Positions 52,027 to 60,722 of a DNA stretch of 64,000 nt are shown here, in pieces. Under the pieces are notes generated by a model. The model was not told where the DNA came from, did not search any database, and was given only the letters and a program-made list of their open reading frames with translations. A program made the position numbers and the translations under genes. The stretch's first letter is position 1, and every line of letters begins with the position of its first letter. Source of the DNA: Chitinophaga sp. SYP-B3965 (lineage in GTDB: Bacteria > Bacteroidota > Bacteroidia > Chitinophagales > Chitinophagaceae); contig NZ_WJFD01000001.1 in the NCBI RefSeq assembly GCF_009647655.1, positions 2,914,001-2,978,000 of the forward strand, written 5' to 3'.

Positions 52027-53886
52027 ATGAAAAGATCAATAAAAATATATCTGATAGGTGCCGTTGCCAGTATGGCAATGTTTACAACCGGCTGCGTCAA
52101 AAACCTGCTGGACCAGAAAGCCACTGTAGAACTTCCTTATTCCCAGTTCTGGAAAACAGAGGCAGATGCCACCATGGCACTCATGGGCTGTTATGCTGAT
52201 GTTCGTTATGTGTTCGACCGGGATTACATGATGGAAGGCCATGGTGAATATACCAGGGTACGCGGAATGGCAGCTCCGGCAACTGAATATCCTGATAATT
52301 ACAAAACAGGAGATGCTTACCAGGGAAACGCCGGTATTTATGATCCTACCAATTACGGGGACAAATGGGATAAGATGTACCGTTACCTGTATGGTGGCGT
52401 GAACCGCTGTAACTATGTGATCGATAATGTGAACAAGATGCTGGAAACTGCCAGTGAAACTTCAAAACCCAGCTTGGAAATAGTGGTGGGAGAAGCAAAA
52501 CTCCTGCGCGGTTTGTGTTATTTCAAACTGATATCCATGTGGGGGGATGTTCCTTACCTCAGTAAAACGGTATTCGATAACAGTGAGGTAGCCCAGCTTC
52601 CACGTCTCCCTATCGGACAGGTGAAAGATTCCATCATGGCAGATCTTACCTATGCATTTGAAAAGCTGCCCACTAAAGCGGTTGAAGTAGGCCGCATGGC
52701 CAAACCTGCTGCGCTGGCATTACGTGGTAAAGTGCAACTGTACTGGGCCTCCTGGAATAACTTCGGCTGGCCGGAATTAGCAGGCTTCGTACCCAATGCT
52801 GCTACTGCCACTGCTGCCTATACCACAGCAGCAGACGATTTCAGAAAAGTGATCAATGATTATGGCCTGGTACTCTTCAGAGGTGGTGAGCCTGGCAACA
52901 TTGACGTGCTTGGAAAAGCAGAAATATTACCCAACTATTTTTACCTCTTCATGCCTGTAGCCAATGGTGATGCGGAAAACCTCCTGTACTTTATGCATGG
53001 AGGAACAGGTACCGGCCAGGGTGAAGAACTGATGCGTAACCTTGGAACACGTACAGTGGAAAGTTCTCAATTATGGGTACACCCCAGGTATGAAATTGCA
53101 GACCGCTACCAATCCATCGTAACAGGTGATTTTGCACCGCTGCTGAAACCAATGATCCCCGGACCCACAGGAGCTGGAAGAACAACGCTTAATTCAGCTA
53201 TCAACCCTCAAAGTTATGCTAATCGTGATTATAGGATGAAGGCATCCCTCATCTGGGATTACGAAATGAGCATTGGTTTAACCAGCCTGAAATCCACCGG
53301 GTACTGGCCGTTCATCTATAAATCAAATAGCGCCCCTGTTGTTATAGACGGTATAAATTATACGACCTCTTTCCCTGATGGCGTTAACTCTGGTTATATC
53401 TTCCGCAAGTTCGTAAGGAACTACCCGGGCATAGGCCGCAGTGATGGTAATTTTGCATGGCCGGTGATACGTTTGGCAGATGTGTTCCTCATGTATGCAG
53501 AAGCTACCAATGCCGTAAACGGACCACAGGCAGATGCGATTGCATTAGTGAACAAAGTACGTTACAGAGGAAAATTGCCTGCGCTCGCCGCATCAAAAAC
53601 AGCAGATAAAGCTACCTTCTTTAGTGCTATTGAACAGGAGCGTATTGTTGAACTGATCGGTGAAGGCCAGCGTGGTTTTGACATTCGCAGATGGAGAGCC
53701 CTGGAAAGAATTTGGGGACCTCCAGGCAGTGCAGGCGTTTGGAGAATTGACACACAAGGTTTCAACATCACCCGTTACTACCAGAACACACCGGAAAGAA
53801 CGTATCAGCAGAATTACATTTTCAGGATACCTCCGGGTGAACGTGACCGTAATCCAAACCTCACGCAGAACACACCATGGCTGTAA
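52027..53886 (+). CDS. SusD/RagB-family surface glycan-binding lipoprotein
   Basis: The product has 619 residues with a lipoprotein signal (ASMAMFTTGCVKNLL, Cys near residue 19). The family features are the N-terminal SQFWKTEADATMALMGCYAD, the TPR-like LRGLCYFKLISMWGDVPYL and the C-terminal block with RLADVFLMYAEATN and ERIVELIGEGQRGFDIRRW. It forms the lid of the SusC transporter and binds glycan at the surface. The stop is followed by a small lipoprotein gene. Confidence 0.96.
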   Translation: MKRSIKIYLIGAVASMAMFTTGCVKNLLDQKATVELPYSQFWKTEADATMALMGCYADVRYVFDRDYMMEGHGEYTRVRGMAAPATEYPDNYKTGDAYQGNAGIYDPTNYGDKWDKMYRYLYGGVNRCNYVIDNVNKMLETASETSKPSLEIVVGEAKLLRGLCYFKLISMWGDVPYLSKTVFDNSEVAQLPRLPIGQVKDSIMADLTYAFEKLPTKAVEVGRMAKPAALALRGKVQLYWASWNNFGWPELAGFVPNAATATAAYTTAADDFRKVINDYGLVLFRGGEPGNIDVLGKAEILPNYFYLFMPVANGDAENLLYFMHGGTGTGQGEELMRNLGTRTVESSQLWVHPRYEIADRYQSIVTGDFAPLLKPMIPGPTGAGRTTLNSAINPQSYANRDYRMKASLIWDYEMSIGLTSLKSTGYWPFIYKSNSAPVVIDGINYTTSFPDGVNSGYIFRKFVRNYPGIGRSDGNFAWPVIRLADVFLMYAEATNAVNGPQADAIALVNKVRYRGKLPALAASKTADKATFFSAIEQERIVELIGEGQRGFDIRRWRALERIWGPPGSAGVWRIDTQGFNITRYYQNTPERTYQQNYIFRIPPGERDRNPNLTQNTPWL

Positions 53887-53913
53887 CCCAATCCAAACTT
53901 TAAAAAGAGAAAG

Positions 53914-54318
53914 ATGAAAAAATATATTTCAATAACCGTTGTGATGATGCTGATGGCTTTTGCCTGGGTCAGCTGCTCAAAAGATAAACCGGTGGACGAT
54001 GACGGCCTGCTGATCACTGACCGGGCGGAATGCGTTGTCACCAACTTTGATCTGGTTGGAACAGATTTTCAAACCGTAAGAACAAAATCTCCGGTGATAG
54101 ATACCACGGCCTGTACGATCAATATAGAAGTGTTCTACGGTACAGACCTGAAGAACCTCTGGCCGCAGTTTAGCCTTTCAACGGATGCCAAACTGGATCC
54201 AAAAGTAATCGGTAAAGTAGACTTCTCCGATCTCGCTAATCCGAAACAATATGCCGTTGTTTCAGGAAACCGCAAGATTAGAAAGACCTACAAAATTTTC
54301 ATTACCGTACAACCATAA
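53914..54318 (+). CDS. small PUL lipoprotein, DUF5018-like
   Basis: The product is a 134-residue lipoprotein (signal MLMAFAWVSCSKDKP). The mature part reads ITDRAECVVTNFDLVGTDFQTVRT, INIEVFYGTDLKNLWPQFSLS and GNRKIRKTYKIFITVQP, one beta-sandwich-sized domain. It resembles the DUF5018-type surface domains of PULs, from memory, but is not certain. It lies between SusD and a DUF4466 lipoprotein and may be a surface glycan-binding accessory protein. Confidence 0.78.
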   Translation: MKKYISITVVMMLMAFAWVSCSKDKPVDDDGLLITDRAECVVTNFDLVGTDFQTVRTKSPVIDTTACTINIEVFYGTDLKNLWPQFSLSTDAKLDPKVIGKVDFSDLANPKQYAVVSGNRKIRKTYKIFITVQP

Positions 54319-54328
54319 ATCATTGATC

Positions 54329-55309
54329 ATGTCAGTAAAATATTTCCAACATACTGCGTTACTCTTCTCTTTCATCCTGCTCATGGCAGGTTGCAAGGAA
54401 GATAAATACGCACTCCCAGAGCCGAAAGGCATTCTGCAGAACGATGTTATCAAACGTTCACTTGGGCCAAACCTGGTTGGGCGGAACATAGAATTCGCTT
54501 ATGCTATGGCGCTGCCTGCTTTAAAGGGAAAGATCGTTTCTGCCGAAGTGGAAGCCTCCATTGCAGGTGCTCCTGCTACCTGGCTGGAAAACAAGACCTA
54601 TTACACCAACAATAGTGGAATAGATATCCCAACATTGATCGGTGCACCTTCCGTAAACACGGGTAATAAAACGGTGGTGACCTTTAATAAGGACACGATG
54701 GCTTCTACCTTGCGCTATTATTACTTTCCACCGGAAGAAGCCCGCGGCAAACCTGTAACATTCAAATTCACCGCTAAAAGCAGCGATGGTGAAACAGCTA
54801 CCTACTCCATGGGGCCTTATAACGTTTCCAAAATGGATATGGCACTGAACCTCGCACCGGTGGATGGTGGTGCCTGTTATATCTCTATTGCGGATACGGC
54901 TATTTATACGGCAGCACAGGCAGCTACAAAAGCAGATAAGATAGACCTCGTGTATGTATATCGCCCTGCGCCGTATAACCACAGCTTTGTTTCCCCGGGT
55001 GCTAATGCGCAATACCTTCCGGGTATTACTTTACCTGCCGGCGTAAACAAAGTGAGCAAACTGGTGAAAGCCTGGGGCCTCCGTGATCAGCAACTGTCCG
55101 ACCTGCAATTCGGCATCTTCATTGATGACCTGGACTTCCAGAAACTGGACCTCGGCGATGCATCTGATTTCGCCATCAACATGAAAGCCGAAGCAGGCAT
55201 ATGGGTAGAAACCGCAGACAAAAAGTACAGGGCCTACATCTTCCTGAAGGCTTTGAACAATACTACCAAAACTGCCACTATCTGTATCAAACGTTACGCG
55301 ATGAACTAA
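54329..55309 (+). CDS. DUF4466-family PUL lipoprotein
   Basis: The product has 326 residues from the ATG at 54329 (MSVKYFQHTALLFSF). An open frame reaches back to 54251 but overlaps the previous gene. The lipoprotein signal ends LLMAGCKEDKYALPEPKG. The next part, LQNDVIKRSLGPNLVGRNIEFAYAMALP, is the characteristic start of DUF4466 proteins, and KIVSAEVEASIAGAPATWLE follows. DUF4466 occurs next to SusCD and lyases in uronic-acid PULs and may bind the glycan at the surface. A strong hairpin terminator follows. Confidence 0.87.
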   Translation: MSVKYFQHTALLFSFILLMAGCKEDKYALPEPKGILQNDVIKRSLGPNLVGRNIEFAYAMALPALKGKIVSAEVEASIAGAPATWLENKTYYTNNSGIDIPTLIGAPSVNTGNKTVVTFNKDTMASTLRYYYFPPEEARGKPVTFKFTAKSSDGETATYSMGPYNVSKMDMALNLAPVDGGACYISIADTAIYTAAQAATKADKIDLVYVYRPAPYNHSFVSPGANAQYLPGITLPAGVNKVSKLVKAWGLRDQQLSDLQFGIFIDDLDFQKLDLGDASDFAINMKAEAGIWVETADKKYRAYIFLKALNNTTKTATICIKRYAMN

Positions 55310-55317
55310 CACATAAA

Positions 55318-55350
55318 AAGGGCTATGGGATTCCATAGCCCTTCTTTATC
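55318..55350 (+). terminator. hairpin terminator between DUF4466 and the lyase genes
   Basis: AAGGGCTATGG (55318-55328) and CCATAGCCCTT (55333-55343) are perfect 11-bp arms around GATT, followed by CTTTATCTTT. The weak T tract suggests partial termination. This would make the surface proteins more abundant than the downstream lyases. Confidence 0.75.
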
Positions 55351-55361
55351 TTTAGACTGTT

Positions 55362-56534
55362 ATGAAGAAACTATGCACTATTTTATGGCTGTTCGCTACT
55401 TTAACAGCCTCCGCACAAAAGACCTTTCTGCTGAAACCATCTGTTCTCAGCGCTAATAAGCAAAAGATAAAAGACGGAGATCCAGCTATGCTGCAAGCCC
55501 TCGCAAAACTGAAAGGCGCTGCCGATAAAGCTTTGAAAGATGGCCCTTATTCCGTGGTATACAAAACCAGAACACCGGACAGCGGGGACAAACATGATTA
55601 CATGAGCGTAGGCCCCTATTGGTGGCCGGATTCCAGCAAACCAGGTGGCGTGCCCTATATCCGGAAAGACGGGCAGATCAACCCGGAACGTTTTGCCATC
55701 AACGATGCGGAATTCTACAAATCCCTCTGCCACGATGTTTGCCTCCTGGGCCTTGCCTGGTATTATACCGGAGAGGAACAATACGCAACACATGCAGCCA
55801 AACTACTACACACCTGGTACATTGATACCACTACACGCATGAACCCCAACCTGAATTACGGGCAAGCCATTCCCGGCGTTACAAAAGGAAGAGGTATAGG
55901 CCTGATAGATACCCGCGCTGTTACGAAACTGATAGATGGCATGCAATTGCTGGCTGATTCCAAGGCATTGCCTAAAAAAGATTATACCGCCATCCAGGAA
56001 TGGCATAAACAATTCCTGCAATGGATGCGTAACAATCCCATTGGAAAAGATGAAGCAGACGAAGCCAATAACCACGGTACCTGGTATGATGTGCAGGCTG
56101 TTTCTATTGCGCTCTTCACACAACAACCTGCGCTCGCCAAAGAGATCATCACTACACAAACACAACAACGTATAGCCAGCCAGCTGAAAGAAGAAGGCAG
56201 CCAGCCGCATGAACTGGCCCGCACACTTTCCTGGAACTATTCCTCCATGAACCTCGAAGGATTCTTTGAACTGGCCCTGCTGGCAGAAAATGTACAGATA
56301 AACCTCTGGAACTATACCACCGCAGATAATAAAAGCATTAAGAAAGCATTCACCTGGATGTTGCCCTTCGCCAAAGGAGAACAAAAATGGCAGCATGAGC
56401 AGATCAAGAAAATGGAGATGAACGGCTACCTGAAAATGGCAGCAGTGGCAACCAAAAAATACTCCGATGTAAATATCACTGGATTGAAACTGCCACAGGA
56501 TGATATCTTATTACTCACCGGCTGGAACTTTTAG
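55362..56534 (+). CDS. alginate-lyase-family polysaccharide lyase (possibly PL38)
   Basis: The product has 390 residues with a signal peptide (LWLFATLTASAQK). The alginate-lyase superfamily (alpha/alpha toroid, PF05426) is indicated by YMSVGPYWWPDSSKPGGVPY, the NNHGTWYDVQA motif with the catalytic Asn-His pair, LNYGQAIPGVTKGRGIGLIDT and LARTLSWNYSSMNLEGF. The PYWWPDxxKPxGxPY pattern resembles PL38 glucuronan lyases, from memory. It would cleave uronic-acid linkages by beta-elimination in the periplasm. It is 2 bases from the next lyase gene. Confidence 0.82.
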   Translation: MKKLCTILWLFATLTASAQKTFLLKPSVLSANKQKIKDGDPAMLQALAKLKGAADKALKDGPYSVVYKTRTPDSGDKHDYMSVGPYWWPDSSKPGGVPYIRKDGQINPERFAINDAEFYKSLCHDVCLLGLAWYYTGEEQYATHAAKLLHTWYIDTTTRMNPNLNYGQAIPGVTKGRGIGLIDTRAVTKLIDGMQLLADSKALPKKDYTAIQEWHKQFLQWMRNNPIGKDEADEANNHGTWYDVQAVSIALFTQQPALAKEIITTQTQQRIASQLKEEGSQPHELARTLSWNYSSMNLEGFFELALLAENVQINLWNYTTADNKSIKKAFTWMLPFAKGEQKWQHEQIKKMEMNGYLKMAAVATKKYSDVNITGLKLPQDDILLLTGWNF

Positions 56535-56536
56535 TT

Positions 56537-58378
56537 ATGCGTTATTTACTTGCTATCCTCTGTCTGTTAACTCTATCTGCCCAGGCGCAGGACTCCCTGC
56601 TTGGCAGCCTGAAAAAAGAACATCCCCGCCTCCTCTTCAGCAATGCTGATTTTGAGCGGGTGGCCACATTAAAGAACACAGACGAATACGTTAAAACGGC
56701 CTGGCTGAAGTTATATACAACAGGGGAAAAGATCCTCGATGAACCCGCTGCAAAATTTGAAATACCAGATGGCAAACGCCTCCTCGCTACCAGCCGTGCT
56801 GCCGTAGAAAGGATCTCCACACTGGGACTCTTATATCGTGTAACAAAAGAAAAACGTTTTGCAGAACGCGCATGGAAAGAACTCTCTGCCGCTGCTCAAT
56901 TCCCCGACTGGAACCCCACGCACTTCCTGGATGTAGGAGAAATGACCTTTGCCTTCGCATTGGGATATGATTGGTTCTATGACTACTGGAATGCTGATCA
57001 GAAAAAGATCATCCGTTCTGCTATCATTGAAAAAGGATTAAGCCGCGCCCTGCTGGCGTATGAAAAACTCGCCACCCAAAGTACCGGCTGGTGGCCGGAT
57101 GTACCGCATAACTGGAACCAGGTATGCAATGGCGGCATTGGTGTGGGCGCATTAGCGATTGCTGATGAAGAGCCCAAACTCGCTACCGTTATTTTGCAGA
57201 ATGTAATCCAAAAACTCCCGTTGGCCATGAAACATTTTGCACCGGATGGTGCATGGAATGAAGGCCCCGGCTACTGGAATTACGCCACAAGATATAATGT
57301 AGCCATTATTACTGCGCTGAACAGTGCATTGGGCAAAGACTTTGGCTTATCAGACATAGAAGGTTTTTCCAAAACAGGCCTATTCCCCCTATACCTGAAT
57401 AGTCCCATTAATCGTTCTTTCAATTATGCAGATGGAGGTGATGAAGCGATCAAAGGTGCACAGCTCTTCTGGTTCGCTAAAAGATTTAAGCAACCGGAAG
57501 CTGCGCAATATCTCTACGCTTTCAAACCTGCCAATGCATTTGCATTGTTATGGTATGATGCCAGCCTGATCAATGTAAAGTCTACGTTGCAAACGGATAG
57601 TTATTTCCGCGAAGCAGAAGTAGTAGCACTACGCAGCAAATGGAATGATCCCAATGCTACTTTCGTTTCCTTCAAAGCCGGGGATAACAAAGCCAACCAC
57701 AGTCATCTCGACTTAGGCAGTTTTATCCTCGATGCACAAGGTGAAAGATGGATCGTAGACCTTGGTGCAGACAATTACAACATCCCCGGTTATTTCAGTA
57801 CAGCCAAAGGTGGCCAACGCTGGACGTATTATCGTAATCGTGCTGAAGGACATAACACCCTTGTGATCCATCCTTCCAAAGCAGAAGATCAGGACCCAAA
57901 AGCTGCCACTGTCATAACAAGTTTTAACAGCGGTGCTGCAGAAGCGAATGCTGTGATGGATCTCTCTCCTGCGTATGGTACTTCTGTTCATCGCGGTATT
58001 GCCCTCCTGAAGCAAAAGGACATGGTGGTGATCAGAGATGAGATCAGTAACAAGGAAGCAGAACCGGTTTACTGGTTTGCACATACCAAAGCAACCATCA
58101 GACTTTCAGAAAATAAACGATCTGCCACACTGCAGCAAAATGGCAAAAAGATAGTAGTTACCATCATAGCTCCTACCGGCGCAACTTTTACGGCGATGCC
58201 CGCAAAACCATTGAAGTCATCACCACAACCCGCTGAGAACAATCCAAACAATGGCATCCAAAAACTCAGTGTGTATTTACCTGCTACTAAAGAAACGAAC
58301 ATCACCATAGTTTTTCATCCGGAAGGAACCGTTGTGGGCGATGCCCTTAACGAGCCGCTCCAAAAATGGAAGAAATAA
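56537..58378 (+). CDS. heparinase II/III-family polysaccharide lyase
   Basis: The product has 613 residues with a signal peptide (AILCLLTLSAQAQ). An alpha-helical toroid domain (about 30-330) carries VPHNWNQVCNGGIGVGALA and DGAWNEGPGYWNYATRYN. The C-terminal beta-sandwich has the Tyr/His site in NHSHLDLGSFILDAQGERW and TYYRNRAEGHNTLVIHPS. These features define the heparinase II/III superfamily (PL12, PL15, PL17 and PL21-like). It is secreted to the periplasm. Cleavage of uronic-acid-containing glycans is likely; the exact linkage is unknown. The stop codon overlaps the start of the next lyase. Confidence 0.9.
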   Translation: MRYLLAILCLLTLSAQAQDSLLGSLKKEHPRLLFSNADFERVATLKNTDEYVKTAWLKLYTTGEKILDEPAAKFEIPDGKRLLATSRAAVERISTLGLLYRVTKEKRFAERAWKELSAAAQFPDWNPTHFLDVGEMTFAFALGYDWFYDYWNADQKKIIRSAIIEKGLSRALLAYEKLATQSTGWWPDVPHNWNQVCNGGIGVGALAIADEEPKLATVILQNVIQKLPLAMKHFAPDGAWNEGPGYWNYATRYNVAIITALNSALGKDFGLSDIEGFSKTGLFPLYLNSPINRSFNYADGGDEAIKGAQLFWFAKRFKQPEAAQYLYAFKPANAFALLWYDASLINVKSTLQTDSYFREAEVVALRSKWNDPNATFVSFKAGDNKANHSHLDLGSFILDAQGERWIVDLGADNYNIPGYFSTAKGGQRWTYYRNRAEGHNTLVIHPSKAEDQDPKAATVITSFNSGAAEANAVMDLSPAYGTSVHRGIALLKQKDMVVIRDEISNKEAEPVYWFAHTKATIRLSENKRSATLQQNGKKIVVTIIAPTGATFTAMPAKPLKSSPQPAENNPNNGIQKLSVYLPATKETNITIVFHPEGTVVGDALNEPLQKWKK

Positions 58379-60297
58379 TGAGATCATTTTGCCTGATCAT
58401 CTGTCTGCTAACAGGCAGCCTTTTAGCGAAAGCACAAAACCTGCTCAGCGGAAAATACCAAAAGCTGGAATTGATCCCGCAAGCCAAATGGACACCTTTC
58501 CCCCGTTTGAACGACCGTGCCGGATGGGCAAAAGCAGATCCTGCATCCGGTAAAGCCCTCATCGCAAAAGCAGAAGGTTTCATTAATTATGAATGGCCTG
58601 GCGTACCCGCTATCAAATCATTACAGATCGTGCGCAATGGTAATCGCAATGATTATGAAGTGATCAGCTTTAAAAAACGTGAAGTATTAGGCACATTAAT
58701 CCTGGCAGAAATATATGAGAACAAAGGCCGCTTTATGGACCCGATCGTCAACGGCATCTGGTCTATCTGCGAAGAATCCTTCTGGGGTTCTCCCGCTCAC
58801 TTGCCCAAAGGACCGGAATACCTGGGCCTGCATGATGTATCAGCCCCATTCGTGGAACTATTCTCTGCAGAAACAGCTACTTTCTTAGCCTGGGCAGATT
58901 ACTTCCTCGGAGAGAAACTGGATGCAATTTCCCCGCAGATCAGAAAGCGGATCTATAACGAAACCAACCGCCGCATCTTTGAACCATTGATGACCAAACA
59001 TCATGGCTTCATGAGCAGCAATGCCAACGGCCGCCGCCCGAATAACTGGAATCCCTGGATCTGCTCCAACTGGCTAAATGCTGTGTTGCTGCTGGAAAAA
59101 GATGATACCAAACGTTTAGCTGCAGTGACTAAGATATTAGGTGTGCTGGATAATTTCCTGAACCCCTACCCTGCTGATGGCGGATGTGATGAAGGCCCCG
59201 GTTACTGGGGTGCTGCCGCAGCTTCCTTATATGATAACATCGCTATGCTGAACCTCGCCAGCAATAATGCCTTCACCTATGTTTACAAGGACGAGAAGTT
59301 CCGCAACATGGGTCAGTTCATTTACAAAGCCCAGATCAGTGAAAAATACTTCCTCAACTTTGCAGACGCAGATCCACAACCCGGCATGGCAGCCAGTATG
59401 ATCTACCGCTACGGAAAAGACATCAGCGATCCCGCCATGATGGAATTCGGCGCTTATTACATGACGGATAAGGATAAAAGTTCCGTGGGCAGGTTCCAGT
59501 ACTTCCGCAACTTCTTCGCCCTCTTCATGCAGGAGGAATTCGACAAAGCAGCCAAAGGATTGCCATTACCCGGAGATGTATGGTGGCCGGACTTACAGGT
59601 GATGATATCCCGTGACCATGCAGGCAGCACGAAAGGTTTTTTTGTAGCCGCTAAAGGTGGTAATAATGATGAGAGCCATAACCATAATGATATCGGCAAT
59701 TACGTGGTGTATTACGATGGCCTGCCTGTACTGATAGATATCGGCCGAGGCAGCTATACTGCCAAAACCTTCAGCAACAAACGTTACGAGATCTGGTACA
59801 ATTGCTCTGACTATCATAACGTACCCACCGTGAATGGTAAAACACAACCACCGGGTCCTGATTTCAAAGCCGCTAACGTAGCTTATAAAACATCCTCTTC
59901 TGCCAGCCAACTCAGCATGGATATTGCCCCGTCTTATCCTGCCGCTGCAGGTATCGTAAAATGGCAGCGCAGTATTAAACTGAATAAAGGAAAGAATGTA
60001 CAGGTAGAAGATGCCATGCAACTGAAAACAGCCGGTGATTACACAGAACACCTCATGACCTGCTTCCCCGTTGAAGTAGTAAAACCTGGTTTACTGGTAG
60101 TACATGCCAAACAGGATTTCTTTATCCACTACCCGGCCAAACGCTTACTGCCCACCATTGAAAGAGTCCCCCTGGAAACAATGGAAGATAAAGGCGTGAA
60201 AGAGAAATGGGGAGAAGAAATATACCGGATCAACCTGAAAAGCATCAGTCCTGCAGCAAAGGAAAACATTGCCATAACCATATCAACGGAAAAATAA
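58378..60297 (+). CDS. second heparinase II/III-family polysaccharide lyase
   Basis: The product has 639 residues; its ATG at 58378 shares a base with the previous stop codon (TAATG). An ATG at 58366 would add four residues. A signal peptide (CLLTGSLLAKAQN) is followed by a toroid domain with SSNANGRRPNNWNPWICSNW and DGGCDEGPGYWGAAAASLYD, and a beta-sandwich with ESHNHNDIGNYVVYYDGLPV and YNCSDYHNVPTVNGKTQ. It is paralogous in design to the gene before it but clearly diverged, so the two probably act on different linkages or fragment sizes of the same glycan. Last gene of the PUL. Confidence 0.9.
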   Translation: MRSFCLIICLLTGSLLAKAQNLLSGKYQKLELIPQAKWTPFPRLNDRAGWAKADPASGKALIAKAEGFINYEWPGVPAIKSLQIVRNGNRNDYEVISFKKREVLGTLILAEIYENKGRFMDPIVNGIWSICEESFWGSPAHLPKGPEYLGLHDVSAPFVELFSAETATFLAWADYFLGEKLDAISPQIRKRIYNETNRRIFEPLMTKHHGFMSSNANGRRPNNWNPWICSNWLNAVLLLEKDDTKRLAAVTKILGVLDNFLNPYPADGGCDEGPGYWGAAAASLYDNIAMLNLASNNAFTYVYKDEKFRNMGQFIYKAQISEKYFLNFADADPQPGMAASMIYRYGKDISDPAMMEFGAYYMTDKDKSSVGRFQYFRNFFALFMQEEFDKAAKGLPLPGDVWWPDLQVMISRDHAGSTKGFFVAAKGGNNDESHNHNDIGNYVVYYDGLPVLIDIGRGSYTAKTFSNKRYEIWYNCSDYHNVPTVNGKTQPPGPDFKAANVAYKTSSSASQLSMDIAPSYPAAAGIVKWQRSIKLNKGKNVQVEDAMQLKTAGDYTEHLMTCFPVEVVKPGLLVVHAKQDFFIHYPAKRLLPTIERVPLETMEDKGVKEKWGEEIYRINLKSISPAAKENIAITISTEK

Positions 60298-60298
60298 G

Positions 60299-60329
60299 TT
60301 GTATAACTGGAAAATACGTTATACATTTG
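60299..60329 (+). promoter_or_regulatory. -33/-7 promoter of the blaI-blaR1 operon
   Basis: TTG at 60299-60301 and TACATTTG at 60322-60329 are separated by 20 bases, a good Bacteroidota promoter. The -7 overlaps the left arm of the BlaI-type palindrome (60324-60332). Confidence 0.65.
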
Positions 60330-60356
60330 AGGTAGATAAATTTTATCCCTCAAATG
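60324..60356. promoter_or_regulatory. large palindrome over the blaI start, likely BlaI operator
   Basis: CATTTGAGG (60324-60332) and CCTCAAATG (60348-60356) are perfect 9-bp arms; inside them GATAAA (60335-60340) pairs with TTTATC (60342-60347). The palindrome covers the -7 box and the start codon at 60354, an ideal site for an autorepressing dimer. Confidence 0.65.
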
Positions 60357-60722
60357 GAAGAACTGACTAAATCAGAAGAACACGTGATGCAGATCCTCTG
60401 GAAGCTGGATACTGCATTTGTAAAGGATATCATAGAAGAAATGGAGGAACCCAAACCTCCCTACACCACAGTGTCCTCCGTAGTGAGAATACTGGAAACC
60501 AAAGGATTTGTAACTCACAAAGCCTACGGAAAAACACATGAGTACAGCCCCCTGATCTCCAAAGAGCAATATAAGAAAGGAAGTATTCAGCGCATGGTAA
60601 AAAACTACTTCGATGATAAAACGGCCAACCTCCTGTCTTTCCTGATGCAGGAAAAGAAGCTGAGTAAGAAGGAATTGCAGGAGCTGCAACAATTCATAGA
60701 TAAACAAAACCAACGCTCATGA
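60354..60722 (+). CDS. BlaI/MecI/CopY-family repressor
   Basis: The product is a 122-residue winged-helix repressor. The family sequence reads LTKSEEHVMQILWKLDTAFV, KPPYTTVSSVVRILETKGFV, THKAYGKTHEYSPLISKEQY and VKNYFDDKTANLLSFLMQE. In classic systems it is cleaved after a signal from BlaR1. Its stop codon overlaps the start of the M56 protease gene by four bases (ATGA). It is 57 bases downstream of the PUL but has its own promoter and palindromic operator, so it is a separate unit. Confidence 0.93.
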   Translation: MEELTKSEEHVMQILWKLDTAFVKDIIEEMEEPKPPYTTVSSVVRILETKGFVTHKAYGKTHEYSPLISKEQYKKGSIQRMVKNYFDDKTANLLSFLMQEKKLSKKELQELQQFIDKQNQRS

